This document shows, one piece after another, positions 44,667 through 53,369 of a DNA stretch of 64,000 bases (positions are counted from its first letter, which is position 1; every line of letters starts with the position of its first letter). A program made the position numbers and the translations under genes. Origin of the DNA: Chloroflexota bacterium (GTDB lineage Bacteria; Chloroflexota; Anaerolineae; Aggregatilineales; Phototrophicaceae); the NCBI GenBank assembly GCA_026708115.1, contig JAPOVL010000046.1, forward strand, positions 124,001-188,000, given 5' to 3'. The notes under the pieces were generated by a model. That model was not told where the DNA came from, did not search any database, and worked only from the letters and a program-made list of their open reading frames with translations.

Positions 44667-44873
44667 CTAATCCCGCTCATCACGCAACTCATTCAGGTAG
44701 GCATCGGTGTCAATATCTTGCCAGACTTCCTTGCCCAAGCCGGCCAACTCGAACAGACTCCTCTTGGGCTTCTGGTCATCTTTTGTAACAAGGTCATGCA
44801 GCAATTTGAGCAGTTCTTTGCGTTCATTTGGAGTTAACGCTTTAGCTTGTAGCAAGACTTCACTGACCGACAT
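44667..44873 (-). CDS. Small antitoxin-like protein (VapB-like, partner of PIN gene)
   Basis: A 68-residue protein from ATG 44873 (GGGAGAATAACATC upstream). MSVSEVLLQAKALTPNERKELLKLLHDLV is a helical N-terminal region like DUF2281/ParD-type antitoxins; the C-terminus RSLFELAGLGKEVWQDID-type segment is typical of VapB-like antitoxins that bind PIN toxins. It precedes the broken toxin gene by 5 bases. It appears intact and may persist as an orphan antitoxin. Confidence 0.75.
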   Translation of the reverse strand: MSVSEVLLQAKALTPNERKELLKLLHDLVTKDDQKPKRSLFELAGLGKEVWQDIDTDAYLNELRDERD

Positions 44874-45065
44874 GATGTTATTCTCCCTTTGCAGTTGCCG
44901 CAATTATACCATTTCTATTGACGCATTCAGCTATGCGCTTGTCATTCAGGGCAGTCGCTAGCTGCGCGCTCCCGTGTCGACTTGCGGTTCATCGCAAGGC
45001 GGATTCGTTGCAAGCGCCAAGATACGCTAGAATACGCGTCACTGATCTGGAGAACAGGATCGGCC

Positions 45066-46544
45066 ATGACAGACCGAGCCACTGTGATAGCCATCTTCGG
45101 TGTGACTGGCGACCTGGCCCGCCGCAAGCTCATCCCCGCGCTCTACAGCAACTTCGTCAAGGGGCGGCTGCCGAAGCGGCTGCACATTGTCGGCGTTGGC
45201 CGCCGCGATTGGACCGACGACACGCTGATCGAACACGCTCGCCAGTCCTTGCAAGAATTCGCCGCCGCGCAATTCAACGAGGGGGATTGGCGCCGTTTCC
45301 AGACTTGTCTGTCCTACAGCAAGGTCAACCTGCCGCATACCGAGACGTATCAAAACTTGAAGGACCACCTGGAAGCGCTCGATGACGGGGGCAGCAATCG
45401 ACTCTATTATTTGTCGGTTGCGCCGGAGTTTTATGAGGATGTGGTGACGAACCTGGGCCGGCTGGACATGGCGCGGGAGCATGGCGCGGGGCGCGTTGAG
45501 ACAGCCCCGTTCTGGCGGCGCATCGTCATCGAAAAGCCCTTTGGCTATGACCTGGCGACGGCTCAGTCGCTGAACAAAGCCGTGCATGCCGTCTTCACGG
45601 AATCGCAGGTCTACCGCATTGACCATTATCTGGGCAAAGAAACGGCGCAGAATATCCTTTTCATGCGTTTCGCCAATACGATCTTCGAGCCGATCTGGAA
45701 TCGCAGCCACATCAGCAATGTGCAGGTGACGGTAGCCGAGACGGTCGATGTCGGCACGCGCGCCGGTTATTACGACAAATCGGGCGTGATGCGCGATATG
45801 GTGCAGAATCACTTGCTGCAATTGCTCTCGCTGATCGCGATGGAGCCGCCTTCGGCCTTCGACGGCCATGCCCTGCGCAACGAGAAGGTGAAGGTGCTGC
45901 AGGCTGCCCGGGCCGTTCGTCTCTGCGATACGGTGCGGGCCCAATATGAGGGATATCGGCAGGCGGACGGCGTGCCGCCCGATTCCGATACGCCGACTTA
46001 TGCCGCCCTGCGACTGTTCATCGACAATTGGCGCTGGAAAGACATCCCCTTTTACTTGCGCTCGGGCAAGGCGCTGCAGAGCAAGACCACGCAGGTGAAC
46101 ATACAGTTCAAGCGGCCGCCCAACAGCATCTTCGAACTGGCTGAGAGCGGCGATGCCTCGCGGAACATGCTCTCGATCTGCATCCAGCCCGACGAAGGCA
46201 TGCACATGACGATCCAGGCCAAGGTCCCGGATGAGCAAATTGCCAAATCGGTGGATATGGAATTGCACTATGAAGACGCCTTCCTGGCGGACGAACTGCC
46301 CGATGCCTACGAGCGCTTGATCCTCGACGCCATCAATGGCGACGCCGCGCTCTTCATCCGCAGCGATGAGATTGAAAGCGCCTGGCGAATCGTCGATCCG
46401 ATCATTGAAGGCTGGGAGAAGGATGACGCCGCGCCGCCGATGCAAACTTATCGCAAAGGCTCTTGGGGCCCTTGCGCCGCCGATGAATTGCTCGACCGCG
46501 AGGAACATATTTGGCGCATCAGTTGTTTTGATGACGGCAAATGA
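45066..46544 (+). CDS. zwf: Glucose-6-phosphate 1-dehydrogenase
   Basis: A 492-residue enzyme, normal length. It oxidises glucose 6-phosphate to 6-phosphogluconolactone and produces NAD(P)H. The cofactor motif is IFGVTGDLARRKLIPALY; the active-site signature RIDHYLGKETAQN holds the catalytic histidine; the SHISNVQVTVAE segment follows. The start ATG at 45066 is chosen (AGGATCGGCC upstream); the frame is open for 28 more codons. It is monocistronic, with TAGAAT (45028-45033) as a possible -10. The long opposite-strand frame 45039-46508 is a shadow. Confidence 0.97.
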   Translation: MTDRATVIAIFGVTGDLARRKLIPALYSNFVKGRLPKRLHIVGVGRRDWTDDTLIEHARQSLQEFAAAQFNEGDWRRFQTCLSYSKVNLPHTETYQNLKDHLEALDDGGSNRLYYLSVAPEFYEDVVTNLGRLDMAREHGAGRVETAPFWRRIVIEKPFGYDLATAQSLNKAVHAVFTESQVYRIDHYLGKETAQNILFMRFANTIFEPIWNRSHISNVQVTVAETVDVGTRAGYYDKSGVMRDMVQNHLLQLLSLIAMEPPSAFDGHALRNEKVKVLQAARAVRLCDTVRAQYEGYRQADGVPPDSDTPTYAALRLFIDNWRWKDIPFYLRSGKALQSKTTQVNIQFKRPPNSIFELAESGDASRNMLSICIQPDEGMHMTIQAKVPDEQIAKSVDMELHYEDAFLADELPDAYERLILDAINGDAALFIRSDEIESAWRIVDPIIEGWEKDDAAPPMQTYRKGSWGPCAADELLDREEHIWRISCFDDGK

Positions 46545-46574
46545 GCGCCCGAACTAACTTGTTTGACGACGTGT

Positions 46575-47351
46575 TTATTCTTCCCAGGGATCGGCTTTGG
46601 CCAGTTGCATGATGTAGAAGACTGCGCCGGCCGGGTCGGCGACGACGGACCACTTGCTGCCGTCGGCATCTACATGCTTGTCGATTTCGATGGCGCCGCC
46701 GAGCGCCTTTACGCGGCTGATGGCTTGGTCAACATCGGCGACGTGGAAGTGGGGCAGCCAGATTGGCTCGACATCATGCAGTTGGAGCATGCCGCCGTTG
46801 GCGCGACCGCGATTGAAAATGCGAGTGAAGACGCCATCGAGCTGGTATTCCCAGCCGAAGAGGGCATGGTAGAAGTCCTTCGCCAGGGGGACATCGGGGG
46901 TCCAAAGTTCGTTGAAGGACATGGCGCCGACCGTGTTGACGATGCCGGCGCCAATGGTGTCATATGGCTGCCACAAATTGAGGGCGGCGCCGGTGGGATC
47001 CTGAATATGCATCATACGCCCGCTGTCGAAGACATCTTCCGGTTCGTAGACGACTGTCCCGCCCTTCGCCGTCACCACATCAGCCAGGGCATCCACGTCA
47101 TCAACGGTGACAAAGTTGTTCCATTGCGACGGGATGCCCATTTGTAGTTGATCCGACATCATGCCGCTCAGCGCCGCGCAGGCTTCTCCCTCCAGTTGGA
47201 ACACGGTGTAGGTCATGTTTTCGCCGATGGGAATTTCGTTCTTGCTCCAGCCGAACAGGTCCATATAGAAGGCTTTTGCCGCTTCCGGATCTCTTGAACT
47301 GTTGTCGGCCCAACTGAATGTGCCGTGCGGGTACTTCGTGACTTTGTACAT
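46575..47351 (-). CDS. VOC superfamily protein, two domains (copy 1 of 4)
   Basis: A 258-residue protein of two tandem VOC (glyoxalase/dioxygenase-fold) domains, the '27 kDa antigen Cfp30B' type. The first domain starts MYKVTKYPHGTFSWADNSSRDPEAAKAFY and the second GIVNTVGAMSFNELWTPD. The start is at 47351, matching the other three copies; an upstream in-frame ATG at 47390 lacks support. This copy is the most divergent (GAMSFNELWTPDV where the others have CWNELLT). Metal-binding glutamates and histidines at the usual ends (NGGMLQLHD, AVFYIMQL) are partly visible. Substrate unknown. Confidence 0.9.
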   Translation of the reverse strand: MYKVTKYPHGTFSWADNSSRDPEAAKAFYMDLFGWSKNEIPIGENMTYTVFQLEGEACAALSGMMSDQLQMGIPSQWNNFVTVDDVDALADVVTAKGGTVVYEPEDVFDSGRMMHIQDPTGAALNLWQPYDTIGAGIVNTVGAMSFNELWTPDVPLAKDFYHALFGWEYQLDGVFTRIFNRGRANGGMLQLHDVEPIWLPHFHVADVDQAISRVKALGGAIEIDKHVDADGSKWSVVADPAGAVFYIMQLAKADPWEE

Positions 47352-47499
47352 GTTGCCCCTTTTAGCTGACTTGCCAAACTCCATGTACAACCATACTCCA
47401 AATCGTTAGAACTTGTCCGGCGCGCTTTTGCTCTGCTTGCGGTGGTCTTCAAGTGATGGGCGGGTTAATCGCAGTAGAGAGAGGGCATAAGTCTCGCTT

Positions 47500-47536
47500 C
47501 GGGTCACGTAGCGATAGACCTTTGGTCGCCCCTACA
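47500..47536. repeat. Degenerate GGTCGCC repeat
   Basis: Ends in TTTGGTCGCCCCTACA (47521-47536); left arm decayed. In the gap between VOC copies 1 and 2. Confidence 0.5.
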
Positions 47537-47561
47537 TTAGCTTCTTTTTTTCAGGCGCAGT

Positions 47562-48338
47562 CTATTCGTCCCAAGGGTCGACTTTGGCCAGTTGCATGAT
47601 GTAGAAGACAGCGCCGGTCGGGTCTTCGATGACGGTGAACCAGCCAGTGTCGGGGGCTTCCATCTTCTGCGTGACTACCCTTCCGCCCAGTTCTGCGACC
47701 CGTTTCATGGCGGCTTCGATATCGGCGACGTGGAAGTAGACCATCCACATAGGCGGCACATCGCCAAAGTTCTCGTCCATTTTCATCATGCCGCCGTTGT
47801 TGCGTCCGCGATTGCTGATGTGGATGTAATGTTCATCTCCGTAGTATTCCCAGCCGAGCAGCTTGCTGTAAAAGGCTTTGGCTGATTCGGCGTCGCGGGT
47901 GAGCAACTCGTTCCAGCACATGGTGCCGACGGTGTTGACGATGCCAGCGCCGATGTGCTGCTTGGGCTGCCACAAGCCGAGGTGCGCTCCCTCGGGATCC
48001 GCGATGTGCAGCAGGCGTCCGCTGTCGAAGACATCCCAGGGCCCATGCGTGATCGTACCGCCGTTGTCTGTGACTGCCTGGGGCAGCGCATCGACGTCGT
48101 CCACCGTCACGTAATTGAACCAGAGCGAGGGGACGCCCTCTGGCAGCATGCCGCTAAGGGCCGCGACATTTTCGCCCTGATGCTGGAACATGGTGTAAGT
48201 GTTGTTCTCGTCGATGGGGATCTCGTATTTGCCCCAGCCGAAGAGATCCATATAAAAGGCTACCGCCAGATCTGGATCGGTTGAGGAGTTTTCGGCCCAA
48301 CTGAATGTGCCGTGCGGGTACTTCGTCACTTTGTACAT
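47562..48338 (-). CDS. VOC superfamily protein, two domains (copy 2 of 4)
   Basis: A 258-residue paralogue. Domain starts MYKVTKYPHGTFSWAENSSTD and HIGAGIVNTVGTMCWNELLT. Very close to copies 3 and 4 (shared HYIHISNRGRNNGGMMKMDENFGD). 210 bases separate it from copy 1 and 71 from copy 3. Each copy has its own ribosome site (here AGGAGAAGCTTC). Confidence 0.92.
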   Translation of the reverse strand: MYKVTKYPHGTFSWAENSSTDPDLAVAFYMDLFGWGKYEIPIDENNTYTMFQHQGENVAALSGMLPEGVPSLWFNYVTVDDVDALPQAVTDNGGTITHGPWDVFDSGRLLHIADPEGAHLGLWQPKQHIGAGIVNTVGTMCWNELLTRDAESAKAFYSKLLGWEYYGDEHYIHISNRGRNNGGMMKMDENFGDVPPMWMVYFHVADIEAAMKRVAELGGRVVTQKMEAPDTGWFTVIEDPTGAVFYIMQLAKVDPWDE

Positions 48339-48356
48339 GAAGCTTCTCCTGGCAGT

Positions 48357-48383
48357 GCGGGCGAGCCAATAGCTCGCCCCTGC
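48357..48383. repeat. GGTCGCC-family repeat, GGCGAGC variant
   Basis: GCGGGCGAGCCAATAGCTCG (48357-48376) then CCCCTGC. Same variant as 49265-49291; both sit between VOC genes. Confidence 0.65.
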
Positions 48384-48409
48384 AGCATATTCCGTGTATT
48401 CAGCGCCGT

Positions 48410-49198
48410 TTAGTCTTCCCAGGGGTCGGCGTTGAAGAGTTCCATGATATAGAAGTGCGCGCCGGCCGGGTCAGTCGCCAGCGCCCAATGGCCTGTATCC
48501 GGGGCCTCGTTCGGGCCCATGTGCACTTGCCCGCCCAGTTCGTTGACGCGGGCGATGCCCGCGTTGATTTCGCCTATGTTGAAATAGGGCATCCAGCAGG
48601 TCGGCGTATCGCCGAAGCTTTCGTCCATCTCGATCATGCCGCCGTTGTTGCGGCCTTGGTTGGTGATGTGGATGTAATGTTCATCGCCGTGGAACTCCCA
48701 GCCCAGCACAGTGCTATAGAAGGCTTTGGCGGTTGCCGCGTCGCGGGTGAGGAGCTCGTTCCAGCACATGGCGCCGACGGTGTTGACGATGCCGGCGCCG
48801 ATGTGGTTGCGGGCCTGCCACAAGCCCAGCGCCGCGCCGGATGGGTCCATGAAGAAGGCCATGCGCCCGCTGTCGAAGACATCCATGGGGCCAAAGATGA
48901 TCTGGCCGCCATTGGCCGTGACGACCGGCAAGAGCGCGTCGACATCATCGACCGCCACATAGCATGACCAGTGCGATGGGATATTCTGTTCGAGGGCCTC
49001 GGGCGTCGCCGGGCTGAGCGCGGCGACATTTTGGCCCTGGTGCAGGAACATGGTATAGGTCATGCCTGGGCCGACGGGGATATCGAATTTGCCCCAGCCG
49101 AAGAGATCCATATAGAATTGCTTGGCCGCTGCCGGGTCGGTCGAGCTGGTATCGGCCCAGCTAAATGTGCCGTGGGGGTATTTTGTTACGGTGTACAT
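48410..49198 (-). CDS. VOC superfamily protein, two domains (copy 3 of 4)
   Basis: A 262-residue paralogue with MYTVTKYPHGTFSWADTSSTD at the start and GIVNTVGAMCWNELLTRDAATA as second domain start. Differences from the other copies are spread through loops (PATPEALEQNI), as expected for old duplicates under selection. Start preceded by AGGAGAAACTTC. Confidence 0.92.
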   Translation of the reverse strand: MYTVTKYPHGTFSWADTSSTDPAAAKQFYMDLFGWGKFDIPVGPGMTYTMFLHQGQNVAALSPATPEALEQNIPSHWSCYVAVDDVDALLPVVTANGGQIIFGPMDVFDSGRMAFFMDPSGAALGLWQARNHIGAGIVNTVGAMCWNELLTRDAATAKAFYSTVLGWEFHGDEHYIHITNQGRNNGGMIEMDESFGDTPTCWMPYFNIGEINAGIARVNELGGQVHMGPNEAPDTGHWALATDPAGAHFYIMELFNADPWED

Positions 49199-49264
49199 GA
49201 AGTTTCTCCTGATTTTCCGGTGGTGTGAGGCTGATACTCACAATTGAGAATTCTTCGCCGGGCT

Positions 49265-49291
49265 GTGGGCGAGCCACCGGCTCGCCCCTAC
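49265..49291. repeat. GGTCGCC-family repeat, GGCGAGC variant
   Basis: GTGGGCGAGCCACCGGCTCG (49265-49284) then CCCCTAC. Located between VOC copies 3 and 4. Confidence 0.65.
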
Positions 49292-49347
49292 CATTCCGAC
49301 GCAATTGAAATATCGCCCATCTCTTGACGCGTTTGTCATTGATGGAC

Positions 49348-50139
49348 CTATTCTTCCCAGGGTTCGGCCTGGATCAGTTGGATAATGTAGAAATGGGCGC
49401 CGGCAGGATCGGACATATAGGCGAAGTGACCGGCGCCGGGCGCCTCGGTCTTGGGAATGATGATGTTCGCGCCCAATTCTCCCGCTTTGGCAATGGACGC
49501 GTCGATGTCGGCGACGGTGAAGTAAGGCTGCCACATCGAGGGCATCCCGCCGAAGCTCTCGTCCATCTGCATCATGGCGCCGTTGTTGCGACCGCCATTC
49601 ATGATGAGGATATATCCGTTCTCATCAACGTGGTATTCCCAGCCGAACAAAGTGCTGTAAAAGGCTTTGGCGGCATCGGCGTCTTTGGTCAGCAATTCAT
49701 TCCAGCACATGGCGCCGACGGTGTTGACGATGCCGGCGCCGATGTGATTCTTGGGCTGCCAGAGACCGAGGGACGCGCCGGTCGGGTCCAGGAATTGGAT
49801 CATACGGCCGCTCTCAAAAACATCCATGGGGCCGAAGAGGATTGTCCCGCCGTTTTCGGTGATGACGGGCACGAGCGCATCGACATCGTCGACTGAGACG
49901 TAGTTGGTCCAGTGCGACGGGATACCCTGGGCTTGCATATCGGGCATCATGGCGGCGAAGCCGGCCGCGTGTTCGCCCTGGTTCTGGAACATGGTATAGA
50001 ACATATCGCCGCCGATCGGCTCGTCAATATTGCCCCAGCCGAAGAGTTCCATATAAAAGGCTTTGGCGGCCTCCGGATCGGTGGAGGTATTGTCCGCCCA
50101 GGAAAAGGTACCGTGGGGGTATTTTGTGACTTTGTACAT
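49348..50139 (-). CDS. VOC superfamily protein, two domains (copy 4 of 4)
   Basis: A 263-residue paralogue (MYKVTKYPHGTFSWADNTSTD ... GIVNTVGAMCWNELLTKDADAA). It is the first copy on the minus strand and may be driven by its own promoter; the upstream 118 bases hold no other gene. Confidence 0.92.
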   Translation of the reverse strand: MYKVTKYPHGTFSWADNTSTDPEAAKAFYMELFGWGNIDEPIGGDMFYTMFQNQGEHAAGFAAMMPDMQAQGIPSHWTNYVSVDDVDALVPVITENGGTILFGPMDVFESGRMIQFLDPTGASLGLWQPKNHIGAGIVNTVGAMCWNELLTKDADAAKAFYSTLFGWEYHVDENGYILIMNGGRNNGAMMQMDESFGGMPSMWQPYFTVADIDASIAKAGELGANIIIPKTEAPGAGHFAYMSDPAGAHFYIIQLIQAEPWEE

Positions 50140-50257
50140 CGTTTTCTCCCGGTTCTACTGCGTTTGGTCGATTAGAAAATCTGTTCAAGGGCGCGTATCA
50201 TAACCAGCAAATACAAAGCTGTCAAGAGGTATGAAAGCGCAAACAGTGGCTCACTCA

Positions 50258-53200
50258 TTAGAAGATGAAGAGCCGCTCTAGAAGCAAGGCATCGTTGCCG
50301 TCCAGAGCGAGGCGCCCGCCAGAGACGGGATCGTACCAACCCAAACGGAGATCATACTGTCCGGCGGGCAGGTCGAATTGATGACTTGTGGTCACATATT
50401 CGCCGGGCAGCCAGCCGGTGGTCGGGCGCGACCAGTCGGCCGGCACGCCGTCCCATTGCGCCGCGATCGTGCCCCCTTCATCAAGCGCGTGGACAAACAG
50501 ACGGAGGTTATCGGGCAGCACATGCCGCGTCGCCCAGACCAGGCTCAGTTCGCTCGTTCCTTCAATTTGATAGCCGTGCAAGACAATACCGTTGTCCCAC
50601 ACGGCGCCGATCGCTACGGTGAACTGGGGCGGGTCGAATTGCCGGGCCGGAACCGATACATCCATGACGGCGTCGAGCATGATGACTGCGGCTGCCGGGT
50701 TTTCGCCGGCGTCAAGCAGTTGCGCGCCCAAGCCATAGGATCCGGGAGGCAGGTCCGGGGGCAGGGTCAGGCGATGATGACCGCGAAAGACCTCGCCAAG
50801 ACGCCAGCGCGCGATGTCAAATCCATTAACCAGGGGCAGGGCGCGCGAAACATGAGTCGCTTTTGTTTCCTGATCCAGCCAAAGCAGCCGCGCCGCGAGG
50901 CCGATCGCGCCCTCGCTGGTTTTCTGCCAGGACCAACTGAATTGCAGTTCATCGCCGACGGTTGCCGAGCGCGGCAATTGCGGCGCCGCGACCAGGCGGG
51001 CCGGCGCCGCGCGTTGATCAACCGCGGGCAAGTCCTCCGCCGCAGCATGTCTGTCGGAGGGACGGAAGAGGAACGAAGCGAGCGGGTGCTTGACATCCAG
51101 GGGATTGCCAGCCGAGTTGATCACGCTCAAGGCTTCCAGCGTGTCAACATCGAAAAGCGCCACTTCCAGGCTGTAAGCCCGGTCGAGGGGCGGCGTGTCG
51201 ACCTGTATCTCCAGGGTGATCAGGTCTTTGACGTAGCTGCCTTGCAACCAATTGGACGTCGCCAGGCCACCCGGAGAAAAGGAAGTGGACTCCGCGACCA
51301 CATGCCCTTGCGGCGACCGCATGCGAACGATGCTGGCGTAGTCTTGCGGCAGCGGCGCTTCATGCAAGCGCCAATATAGCTCGATCACTAGCGTCGGCTG
51401 ATCAATCACATCCGGCAGCAATTCGACCGCCAGCAGGTCGATGCGATTGCCGAAGTTGGCCAATTCGGGTTGATCGACATTGTCGCCAAATCGGTTGGTC
51501 TTGAAGATGGAGTCGTTGGCATTTGTTAGCAGCAGCTTGAACAGCAGCACAGCTATTCCTATGGCGGCAAAGCCGAGGACCAGGCGCGTATCAAATGCTG
51601 CAGGCACAGTTTGCGGCGCTAGTGTTGAGGGCAGAAAAGGCCAGGCTGCCAAGAGCCCCAAGGCGCCGATCATAGCCAAGCCAGTGATCGCGTAGGCGAT
51701 GGACTGAACGGTAGTAGGCTCCAGCGACAGGCGCAGATCAAACTCGCCCGCCGGCGCGTCCAGGGCGACCAGTCCCGCCGGCGCGGAGGGAAAGACATCG
51801 AGCGGCCGTCCGTCAATGTCCGCGCGCCAAGCCGGCAGGTAGAGCCAGTCGAAGACAAGGGTCTGGGCTTCGTGGGACAGAAGGCGCAAGCTCGCCCGCG
51901 TGCCGGCCCATTGCTCTGACAGGATCTCAAGCGTTTCCGATGACATGAGACGCGGGACGGTGTCGGCCTTTGCGAATCGCTCGGTCAAGCGCTGGGGATC
52001 CAGTTGATCGGCAGCGGTATTGACGGGCAAATACTCGGCATAAGACGACAGCGCCAATTGCCCGCCGTCCCGTTCAAAGCGTTGGGCATCGCGGATATCA
52101 TCTGCCTCCAGGTCGTCATGATAGGCGGGATAGGTCCAGGGCAGGGCATAGAGCAGAATGATCAGGGCTATCGACCCGAGGACGATTACGCGGCTTTTGC
52201 CCGGGGGCAGAGCTGAGGCGATCAGGAAGGCGCCTATGCCCGCTGCCAGCGCCAGCAGCAGACTGGCCAAGCCCAGCAGACGCCAGGGAAACTGCGTAAA
52301 ACCGATCAGCGGGATGGCATCCCAAAAGGGCGCCGAATGCGGCGTATTCATGAAGACCAGGCATAGTACCATGATCCAGATCAGCAGCATCAGCGGGAGG
52401 TAGGACCGCGATGCCGAGCGCGCGCTCAAGAGCAATCCAATCGCGGCCAGGATCAGTTGGGGCCAGCCCAGGCTGATGGGAATCGCCTGGTTCTGTTGCG
52501 TGGGATCGGCGGTATGCGGCGGGGCAACTATCTCAGTAAGGGGCCGCAGATGCTGTTCGACGTCAATATGGCTCAGTTGCTCGCTGATCAAAGCGAGCTT
52601 GATGGCATCCGCTTCCAGGAGCGCGGGCAGCCAGTAAAAGGCCGTCATCGCCAGCCCCAACAGGCCGGCCAGCGACAGACGCAAGAAAAGCGCGCGCCGC
52701 TCTTCCCCGCGCCAGGCCAGGAAGAGGCAGTAGAGGGCCAGCAGCGCCGTGCCGTGCAGGGTGATCAAAGTGTGCAAGGGAATGAAAAGGGCGAAGGACG
52801 CGAGGGACAGGACGAGGTCGCGGCGGCGTCCGTACCATGCGAGCCGCGTGAATGCGAGCATGACAAAGGGCAAGGCGGCCAATGCCGCCAATTCTGGCGA
52901 CGAGCCGCGCGTCAGGCTGTCGAAGAGGAAAAATGGCGCGTAAATGTAGGCCAGCGCCGCCATCCATGCGCCCAGGTCCGAGCCTATCCACAAACGCGCG
53001 AGCAGGAAAATGCCCAGCGCAGCCAGCAGCGTGTAAAGGACCATCGACAGCAGCCAGCCGCCGACGAAGCTGAAGCCAAGGCCGTGCAGCCAGGTCGCCG
53101 GAAAATATGACAGGGGCGGAAAATAGTTGAAGAGCGGGGCGCCGTAGCCGTAGGCCAGCCCCGATGCGTAGCGCGGCCAGAGCGGATGATCGACGCGCAG

Positions 53201-53362
53201 GGAATGATCCAGCGCCAGGCTACGGTACATCTGCAGCAGTCCGTCGTCGGTCCGCGGCATGTGGCCCAGCGTGAAGGGCTGTATCGCCAGCAGACAGACA
53301 GAGACGATGCCTATGAGGAAATGGAGCGCGCGTCGCGGAAACGGAGCGTGCGAGGGCGGCAT
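50258..53362 (-). CDS. Large multipass membrane protein, PTPS-related family
   Basis: A 1034-residue protein. Residues ~12-600 are membrane-rich (about twelve helices, e.g. FLIGIVSVCLLAIQPFTLG and LFLRLSLAGLLGLAMTAFYWLPALLE), beginning with HMPRTDDGLLQMYRSLALDHSL. This is the pattern of the '6-pyruvoyl-tetrahydropterin synthase-related, membrane' family of glycosyltransferase-C-like proteins in Chloroflexota. Residues ~620-1030 are beta-rich and hydrophilic, probably outside the membrane (DAGEN... LVWATRHVLPDNLRLFVHALDEGG). A role in cell-surface glycan or protein glycosylation is likely but not proven. The PhyH gene is 7 bases upstream, same strand. Confidence 0.8.
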   Translation of the reverse strand: MPPSHAPFPRRALHFLIGIVSVCLLAIQPFTLGHMPRTDDGLLQMYRSLALDHSLRVDHPLWPRYASGLAYGYGAPLFNYFPPLSYFPATWLHGLGFSFVGGWLLSMVLYTLLAALGIFLLARLWIGSDLGAWMAALAYIYAPFFLFDSLTRGSSPELAALAALPFVMLAFTRLAWYGRRRDLVLSLASFALFIPLHTLITLHGTALLALYCLFLAWRGEERRALFLRLSLAGLLGLAMTAFYWLPALLEADAIKLALISEQLSHIDVEQHLRPLTEIVAPPHTADPTQQNQAIPISLGWPQLILAAIGLLLSARSASRSYLPLMLLIWIMVLCLVFMNTPHSAPFWDAIPLIGFTQFPWRLLGLASLLLALAAGIGAFLIASALPPGKSRVIVLGSIALIILLYALPWTYPAYHDDLEADDIRDAQRFERDGGQLALSSYAEYLPVNTAADQLDPQRLTERFAKADTVPRLMSSETLEILSEQWAGTRASLRLLSHEAQTLVFDWLYLPAWRADIDGRPLDVFPSAPAGLVALDAPAGEFDLRLSLEPTTVQSIAYAITGLAMIGALGLLAAWPFLPSTLAPQTVPAAFDTRLVLGFAAIGIAVLLFKLLLTNANDSIFKTNRFGDNVDQPELANFGNRIDLLAVELLPDVIDQPTLVIELYWRLHEAPLPQDYASIVRMRSPQGHVVAESTSFSPGGLATSNWLQGSYVKDLITLEIQVDTPPLDRAYSLEVALFDVDTLEALSVINSAGNPLDVKHPLASFLFRPSDRHAAAEDLPAVDQRAAPARLVAAPQLPRSATVGDELQFSWSWQKTSEGAIGLAARLLWLDQETKATHVSRALPLVNGFDIARWRLGEVFRGHHRLTLPPDLPPGSYGLGAQLLDAGENPAAAVIMLDAVMDVSVPARQFDPPQFTVAIGAVWDNGIVLHGYQIEGTSELSLVWATRHVLPDNLRLFVHALDEGGTIAAQWDGVPADWSRPTTGWLPGEYVTTSHQFDLPAGQYDLRLGWYDPVSGGRLALDGNDALLLERLFIF

Positions 53363-53369
53363 GACGAAC

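Noticed and set aside
45039..46508. 489-codon minus-strand frame opposite zwf
   Set aside because: Antisense shadow; zwf motifs are complete on the plus strand.
13254..49291. Possible CRISPR arrays among the GGTCGCC repeats
   Set aside because: Copies are dispersed, palindromic and of variable sequence; there are no regular spacers and no cas genes.
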